From Pararhodobacter sp. (GTDB taxonomy: Bacteria > Pseudomonadota > Alphaproteobacteria > Rhodobacterales > Rhodobacteraceae): a stretch of DNA of 64,000 bases. The stretch covers positions 1 through 64,000 of the forward strand of contig JAFIED010000257.1 in the NCBI GenBank assembly GCA_020832805.1, read 5' to 3'. Under the pieces are notes generated by a model. The model was given only the letters and a program-made list of their open reading frames with translations, was not told where the DNA came from and ran no database searches. The translations under genes and the position numbers were made by a program. Of this stretch, positions 58,725 through 64,000 are shown one piece after another (position 1 is the stretch's first letter; each line of letters begins with the position of its first letter).

Positions 58725-60770
58725 ATGCCAGATGACCCCCTGTTGCAGCCCTACCAGCTGAAGCACCTGACCCTGCGCAACCGCATCATGACCACGGCAC
58801 ACGAACCGGCCTATCCAGAGGACGGCATGCCAAAGGCGCGCTATGTGTCCTATCACGCCGAACGCGCCCGGGCCGGGGTTGCGCTGGCAATGACAGCGGG
58901 CTCGGCCACGGTATCGCGCGACAGTCCACCCGCGTTCAACAACATCCTGGCATGGAACGACGCGGTGGTGCCCCATATCCGGCAACTGACCGATGCCTGC
59001 CATGATCACGGCTGCGCGGTAATGATCCAGCTGACCCATCTGGGCCGTCGCACCGGCTGGAACAAGGGCGACTGGTTGCCCTCGATTTCTTCCAGCAAGC
59101 ACCGCGAACCGGCGCATCGGGCATTCCCGAAGCTGGCAGAAGATTGGGATATCGAACGCATCATCGCCGATTTCGCCGATGCCACAGAGCGGATGCAGGC
59201 CGGTGGCATGGATGGGGTGGAATTGCAGGTCTATGGCCATCTGCTGGATCAGTTCTGGTCGCCGCTGACCAATGATCTGGACGGGCCATATGGGGGCCAA
59301 AGCCTTGAGACACGCATGCAGCTTCTGATGGACGTGTTGCGCGGAATTCGCGCGCGCGTGGGTGACGGGTTCATCGTGGGCGTGCGCTATACGGCGGATG
59401 AAGCCGCAGCCGGCGGGATCGATGCGGCCGAGGGGCTGGAGATTTCCAGACGGCTGGCCGATTGCGGCATGGTTGATTTCCTCAATGTCATACGCGGACG
59501 CATCCATACCGATCCGGCCATGACCGATGTGATCCCGGTTCAGGGCATGAAAAGCGCCCCGCATCTGGATTTCGCGGGTGCCGTGCGGGCGGCCACCGGC
59601 ATGCCAACCTTCCACGCGGCGCGTATCCCCGATGTGGCAACCGCGCGCCATGCCGTGGCGGCGGGGTTGCTGGACATGGTCGGCATGACCCGCGCGCATA
59701 TGGCCGATCCCCATATCGTGCAGAAGATCGTTGAAGGCCGCGAAGCTGACATCCGCCCCTGTGTCGGCGCCACCTATTGCCTGGACCGGATCTATCAGGC
59801 GGGCGAAGCGCTGTGCATCCACAACGCCGCCACCGGGCGCGAGCTGACCCTGCCGCATGTGGTCACGCCGGCCGAAACGCGCAGGAAAATCGTGATCGTG
59901 GGCGCTGGCCCCGCCGGGCTGGAAGCGGCGCGCGTGGCCGCCGAGCGCGGCCATGAAGTGGTAGTGTTCGAGGCCCAGCCCGACCCCGGCGGCCAGATCC
60001 GCCTGACCGCGCAGAACCCGCGTCGGCGCGAGATGATCGGCATCATCGACTGGCGCATGGCCCAATGCGCCGCGCGCGATGTGGTGTTCCATTTCAACAC
60101 CTATGCCGAGGCCAAGGACGTGACCGCCCTGTCGCCGGATGTGGTGATCGTGGCCACCGGCGGGTTGCCCAATACGCAACTGTTCGAAAACAGCGCAGAC
60201 AATCCGCATGTGATCAGCGCCTGGGACATCATTGCAGGCGATGTGAAACCCGCGGGCCATGTGCTGGTCTATGACGAGGCGGGCGATCATCCGGCGCTGA
60301 TGGCGGCAGAAGTCATCGCCAATGCAGGCGCCTCGGTCGAGGTGATGACCCCCGACCGCAGCCTTGCCCCCGAGATCATGGGCATGAATCTGGTGCCCTA
60401 CATGCGCGCGTTGCAGCATCGGGACGTCACCTTTACCGTTGCCCGGCGCCTGCTGGATGTCAGACGCGACGGCAATCGCCTGCGGGCCTCCATAGGCACC
60501 GATTACAGCTATTTCATGCGCGATCAGCACTATGATCAGGTGGTGGTCAATTATGGAACCATGCCACTGGATGATCTGTATTTCGCCCTGAAACCCCTTT
60601 CATCGAACGGCGGCGCGACAGACCACGATGCGCTGATCGCCAGCAGGCCGCAGGCCCTGACCCGCAACCCGGATGGCCGCTTTCAGCTGTTCCGGATCGG
60701 CGACGCTGTCAGCGCACGCAACACCCATGCTGCCATCCATGATGCGCTGCGGCTGATGAAGGATATCTGA
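58725..60770 (+). CDS. NADH:flavin oxidoreductase/FAD protein of the N-methylproline demethylase (StcD-like) type
   Basis: DPLLQPYQLKHLTLRNRIMTTAHEPAYPEDGMPKARYVSYHAERARAGVALAMTAGSATVSRDSPPAFNN; C-terminal FAD/NAD region IVIVGAGPAGLEAARVAAERGHEVVVFEAQ. Confidence 0.83.
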   Translation: MPDDPLLQPYQLKHLTLRNRIMTTAHEPAYPEDGMPKARYVSYHAERARAGVALAMTAGSATVSRDSPPAFNNILAWNDAVVPHIRQLTDACHDHGCAVMIQLTHLGRRTGWNKGDWLPSISSSKHREPAHRAFPKLAEDWDIERIIADFADATERMQAGGMDGVELQVYGHLLDQFWSPLTNDLDGPYGGQSLETRMQLLMDVLRGIRARVGDGFIVGVRYTADEAAAGGIDAAEGLEISRRLADCGMVDFLNVIRGRIHTDPAMTDVIPVQGMKSAPHLDFAGAVRAATGMPTFHAARIPDVATARHAVAAGLLDMVGMTRAHMADPHIVQKIVEGREADIRPCVGATYCLDRIYQAGEALCIHNAATGRELTLPHVVTPAETRRKIVIVGAGPAGLEAARVAAERGHEVVVFEAQPDPGGQIRLTAQNPRRREMIGIIDWRMAQCAARDVVFHFNTYAEAKDVTALSPDVVIVATGGLPNTQLFENSADNPHVISAWDIIAGDVKPAGHVLVYDEAGDHPALMAAEVIANAGASVEVMTPDRSLAPEIMGMNLVPYMRALQHRDVTFTVARRLLDVRRDGNRLRASIGTDYSYFMRDQHYDQVVVNYGTMPLDDLYFALKPLSSNGGATDHDALIASRPQALTRNPDGRFQLFRIGDAVSARNTHAAIHDALRLMKDI

Positions 60771-60797
60771 AGGTGTATCGCCCTGGCCGCGCCGGCA

Positions 60798-63700
60798 TCA
60801 ACCGGCGGGCGCCGGTTGTGCCCCACCGGCAGGGTCGGCAAGGCGATCAGCGGGCAGGTTCCGGCGCGCGATCAGGACATAGAACGCGGGCACCACGAAC
60901 AGCGTGAATACCGTGCCGACCGAGATGCCTGCGAAGATCACCAGACCCATGGCGAACCGGGCTGCCGCGCCGGCACCATCGGCCAGCATCAGGGGCACCA
61001 CGCCAAGCGCTGTTGCCGCCGTGGTCATCAGGATGGGGCGCAGGCGCAGGCGCGCGGCGGCGATCATGGCCTCGGCCCGGTCCGGCAGGCGCTGCGCCCG
61101 CAACTGGTTGGCAAACTCCACCAGCAATATCCCGTGTTTGGTGATCAGCCCGATCAGCGTGATCAGCCCGACCTGTGTATAGATGTTCAGGGTTCCCAGC
61201 CCCAGATTCAGCGGCACGATCACGCCGAATATCGCCAGCGGCACCGACATCAGCACGATCAGCGGATCGCGCAGGCTTTCGAACTGTGCCGCCAACACCA
61301 GATAGATCACCACGATGGCCAGGAAAAAGGCGATGACAATCGTGTTGCCCTCGGCCTTCTCGAGGCGCGACTGGCCTTCGTAATCGATGAAAAACCCGTC
61401 CGGCAGTTCGGCCCGTGCCATTTCTTCCAGCGCGGCAAGCCCGTCGCCGGTCGAGGTGCCGATCATGGGCAGCGCAGTCAGGGTGGCCGAGTTCAACTGG
61501 TTGAACTGCTCGATCGCCTGCGGCGCCACGACACTTTCGAAACGTGCCACGGCAGAAAGCGGCACCAGATCGCCCGACCGCGCGCGCAGATGAATTTCGC
61601 CCAGCCGTTCGGGGTTGTCGCGGTATTCGGCCGGCACCTGAACGATCACGTCATAGCTTTGGCTGTCGCGGTCGAACCGGGCCGTCGCCCCGTCGCCCAC
61701 CAGCGCCCCCAGCGTCTGCCCGATCTGGTTGGCCGGCAGGTTCAGGGCGGCGGCGCGGTCACGGTCGATGGTGACCACGATCTGCGTTGTGTCAAATGAC
61801 ATAGAATTCTGGACGAACAGAAAGCGGCCGGAATCAGTGGCCGCCTGATGAATGCGCGCCGCCACCTCGTAGACCTCGGCCGGGGTGCCGGTTGACTGGA
61901 TCACCAGCCCGATGGGCAAACCACCGCCCGCACCCGGCAGCGAGGGGGGCGCAAAGACAAAGGCCTGCACACCCGCCACAGGGGCAAGACGCGCCTGCAG
62001 GTCCTGCTGGATCTGCGCCTGCGTTCGGGTTCTGTTTGCCCAGTCGTCAAAGGCCCACAGCATGATGCCGCTGTTGGTCTGCCCGCCGAAACCGACGATC
62101 GAGAAATTGGCGCTGAGTTCCGGCAGATCCTGCGTCAGCGCGCGCATCTGCGCAACATAGTGGCTGGTGTATTCGGTGGTGGCATAGGCGGGTGCATTGA
62201 TGAACGAGAAAAGCGCGCCCGAATCCTCTTCCGGGGCCAGTTCAGAGGCCGTGTTGACGAACAGGAACCCCGTCAACGCCATCAGCCCGGCAACCATGGT
62301 CACCGTGACCGGAATGAAACGCAGCGATGAGGTCAGGCGGCGGGCATACCAGCCTTCAAGCCACTCGAAACTGCGGTTGAGTTGCCTTTGAAACCGGTTT
62401 TCGCCCCCGCCGGGCACCAGTACCCGCGCCGCCATCATCGGCGAGATGGTCAGCGCCACCACGCCAGAGATGAACACGGCGCCTGCCAGGGCTGTGGCAA
62501 ATTCCCGAAACAGGGCGCCGGTCAGGCCGCCGACAAAGAACAGGGGCAGGAAGACCGCAAACAACGTGGTCAGCATGGCGATGATCGCCACCGACAGTTC
62601 GCGCATGGCGGTAAAGGCCGCCGCCATCGGCGTCTGGCCTTCCTCGATATGGCGCTGCACGTTCTCTACCACGATGATCGCATCATCGACCACCAGCCCG
62701 ATGGCAAGCACCATCGCCAGCAGGGTCAGCAGGTTGATGGAATAGCCCATCACGAACAGGATAAACAGCGTGCCCACCAGCGACAGCGGAATCGCCACCA
62801 GCGGCACCGAGACCGACCGCAGGGAGCCAAGGAACAGCAGGATGATCAACGCCACGATGGCAGTGGCCTGGATGATCGTCACCAGCACCTCGTCGATAGA
62901 GGCAGCGATCTGTTCGGTCGCATCATACATCAGTTCCATGGTCATGCCATCGGGCAGACTGGCCTGCAGCGCCGGCAACGCCGCCAGCACATTGGCCGAA
63001 ACATCCAGCGGGTTGGCGCCGGGGCTGGGAAAGACACCGATGAACGTGCCGGGCCGGCCATCAAAGCTGACCACCATGTCAGTGGAAGCGGCCGCCAGTT
63101 CGACCCTGGCGACATCGCGCAGCCGCACCACATCGGCGCCCGAACCCGCTATCGGCAAGGCGCCGAATGCCTCGGGGGTCTGCAGCGTCGAATCCATCCT
63201 GATGGCATAGCCCACCAATTCGCCGCGCGTGCGGCCCGGGGCCGCCAGAAAATTCGCCTCGTTGATCGCCTGCACGACTTCGCCCGCTGTCAGCCCCTGC
63301 CCCGCCAGCCGCACCGGATCGATCCAGACCCGCATGGCGAAACTGGCCGCGCCCATGACCTGGCTTTCGGCCACCCCCTCGATGGTGGACATGCGCGGCA
63401 CGATCACACGCTCGATGTATTCGGTGACCTGCTCGGCGCTCATGGCGGGGTTCTGAACCGCAAGATACATCGTGGCAAAGGTCTGCCCCGTGCCCTTGAC
63501 TATGCTGGGGTCCTGCGCGTCGGACGGCAGGCGCGCGCGGACCTCCTGCACCTTTGACATGACCTCGGTCAGCGCAACATCGGGGTTCTGGCCCAACCGC
63601 ATGTGCACCGTGATCACCGAGGCCGACGGGCGCGACTGGCTGGTGACATAATCCACCCCTTCGGCCGAGGCGACGGCGGCGGCGATGGGGGCAGTGACAA

Positions 63701-63884
63701 AGCCCTGGATCAGTTCCGCCGAGGCACCGGGATAGACGGTGGTCACGGTAATCACCGTCTCGTCTACCTGCGGATATTGCCGGGTTTGCAGGCCGAACGC
63801 CCCCATCAGCCCCAGCAGAACGATCATCAGCCCCAGAACGGTCGAGCCCACCGGGCGCCTGATGAAGGGGGCAGACAGGTTCAT
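60798..63884 (-). CDS. RND multidrug efflux transporter, inner-membrane permease (AcrB/MexB superfamily)
   Basis: MNLSAPFIRRPVGSTVLGLMIVLLGLMGAFGLQTRQYPQVDETVITVTTVYPGASAELIQGFVTAPI, 1028 aa; GLVVDDAIIVVENVQRHIEEG. Confidence 0.93.
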   Translation of the reverse strand: MNLSAPFIRRPVGSTVLGLMIVLLGLMGAFGLQTRQYPQVDETVITVTTVYPGASAELIQGFVTAPIAAAVASAEGVDYVTSQSRPSASVITVHMRLGQNPDVALTEVMSKVQEVRARLPSDAQDPSIVKGTGQTFATMYLAVQNPAMSAEQVTEYIERVIVPRMSTIEGVAESQVMGAASFAMRVWIDPVRLAGQGLTAGEVVQAINEANFLAAPGRTRGELVGYAIRMDSTLQTPEAFGALPIAGSGADVVRLRDVARVELAAASTDMVVSFDGRPGTFIGVFPSPGANPLDVSANVLAALPALQASLPDGMTMELMYDATEQIAASIDEVLVTIIQATAIVALIILLFLGSLRSVSVPLVAIPLSLVGTLFILFVMGYSINLLTLLAMVLAIGLVVDDAIIVVENVQRHIEEGQTPMAAAFTAMRELSVAIIAMLTTLFAVFLPLFFVGGLTGALFREFATALAGAVFISGVVALTISPMMAARVLVPGGGENRFQRQLNRSFEWLEGWYARRLTSSLRFIPVTVTMVAGLMALTGFLFVNTASELAPEEDSGALFSFINAPAYATTEYTSHYVAQMRALTQDLPELSANFSIVGFGGQTNSGIMLWAFDDWANRTRTQAQIQQDLQARLAPVAGVQAFVFAPPSLPGAGGGLPIGLVIQSTGTPAEVYEVAARIHQAATDSGRFLFVQNSMSFDTTQIVVTIDRDRAAALNLPANQIGQTLGALVGDGATARFDRDSQSYDVIVQVPAEYRDNPERLGEIHLRARSGDLVPLSAVARFESVVAPQAIEQFNQLNSATLTALPMIGTSTGDGLAALEEMARAELPDGFFIDYEGQSRLEKAEGNTIVIAFFLAIVVIYLVLAAQFESLRDPLIVLMSVPLAIFGVIVPLNLGLGTLNIYTQVGLITLIGLITKHGILLVEFANQLRAQRLPDRAEAMIAAARLRLRPILMTTAATALGVVPLMLADGAGAAARFAMGLVIFAGISVGTVFTLFVVPAFYVLIARRNLPADRLADPAGGAQPAPAG

Positions 63885-64000
63885 GGTATGGTCCCTGGTG
63901 TCCGGGTTTCGGCCAGCGTGACCGGTGCACGGTTCGTCAACCTGTTCTGGCCGGCAGTGACCACCCTGTCACCCGGCGCCACCCCGTCTGTGATCTCGAC
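63881..64000 (-). CDS. RND efflux periplasmic adaptor subunit, C-terminal end only (truncated by window)
   Basis: Reverse-strand translation VEITDGVAPGDRVVTAGQNRLTNRAPVTLAETRTPGTIP*; ATGA overlap with the RND gene start. Confidence 0.7.
   Translation of the reverse strand, partial: VEITDGVAPGDRVVTAGQNRLTNRAPVTLAETRTPGTIP

Noticed and set aside
58119-60530. 803-aa minus-strand ORF opposite the StcD-like gene
   Set aside because: Antisense shadow ORF in GC-rich coding DNA; composition is His/Gln/Arg-rich without a recognisable domain, while the + strand encodes a clear enzyme.
58725-60770. Reading the StcD-like protein as trimethylamine/dimethylamine dehydrogenase (to complete a DMF pathway)
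   Set aside because: The N-terminal sequence fits N-methylproline demethylase better from memory; a DMA dehydrogenase role would be convenient but is not supported without phylogeny.

Overview
GC-rich window, probably from an alphaproteobacterium (inferred from gene content only; taxonomy not tested). It reads as a dense catabolic island for amides, amines and peptides, with almost every CDS in tightly overlapping operons. From left to right: a degraded IS21-like istA remnant; frameshifted TetR and M81/MlrC-like genes; a split divergent dipeptide-type ABC transporter with RidA, a DAO-family oxidoreductase, an aminotransferase and a GntR regulator; a tandem-domain alpha/beta hydrolase; a second Dpp-type ABC operon with VOC, GntR and Sua5/YrdC-like genes; a long + strand CoA-linked operon (alpha/beta hydrolase, CaiB/BaiF CoA-transferase, HMG-CoA-lyase-like, amidase, isonitrile-hydratase-like, two polysaccharide-deacetylase-family proteins, MmgE/PrpD, TRAP transporter, OYE, acyl-CoA synthetase fused to a crotonase); and a Liv-type ABC transporter whose LivM permease is fused in frame to an N,N-dimethylformamidase small-subunit-like domain, followed by the large subunit and a LuxR regulator. 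Next come a GATase/GXGXG/FMN-glutamate-synthase trio (GlxBCD/MgsABC-like), a GntR regulator, and a minus-strand operon encoding a bacterial microcompartment (BMC-H, BMC-T, BMC-P) with acylating aldehyde dehydrogenase, malate/lactate-type dehydrogenase, opine-dehydrogenase-like protein, RidA and a glutamine-synthetase-like ligase. A sarcosine-oxidase-like flavoprotein is divergent from that operon, followed by an N-methylproline-demethylase-like enzyme and an RND efflux system. Headline candidates: (1) an amine-utilisation BMC with no recognisable canonical signature lyase, linked by a shared CTGTATACAG palindrome to the glutamate-synthase-like trio; (2) the LivM-DmfA1 fusion with an internal Shine-Dalgarno/ATG; (3) the acyl-CoA synthetase-crotonase fusion inside an unassigned CoA pathway. 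All assignments come from reading the translated sequences; no database search was run.
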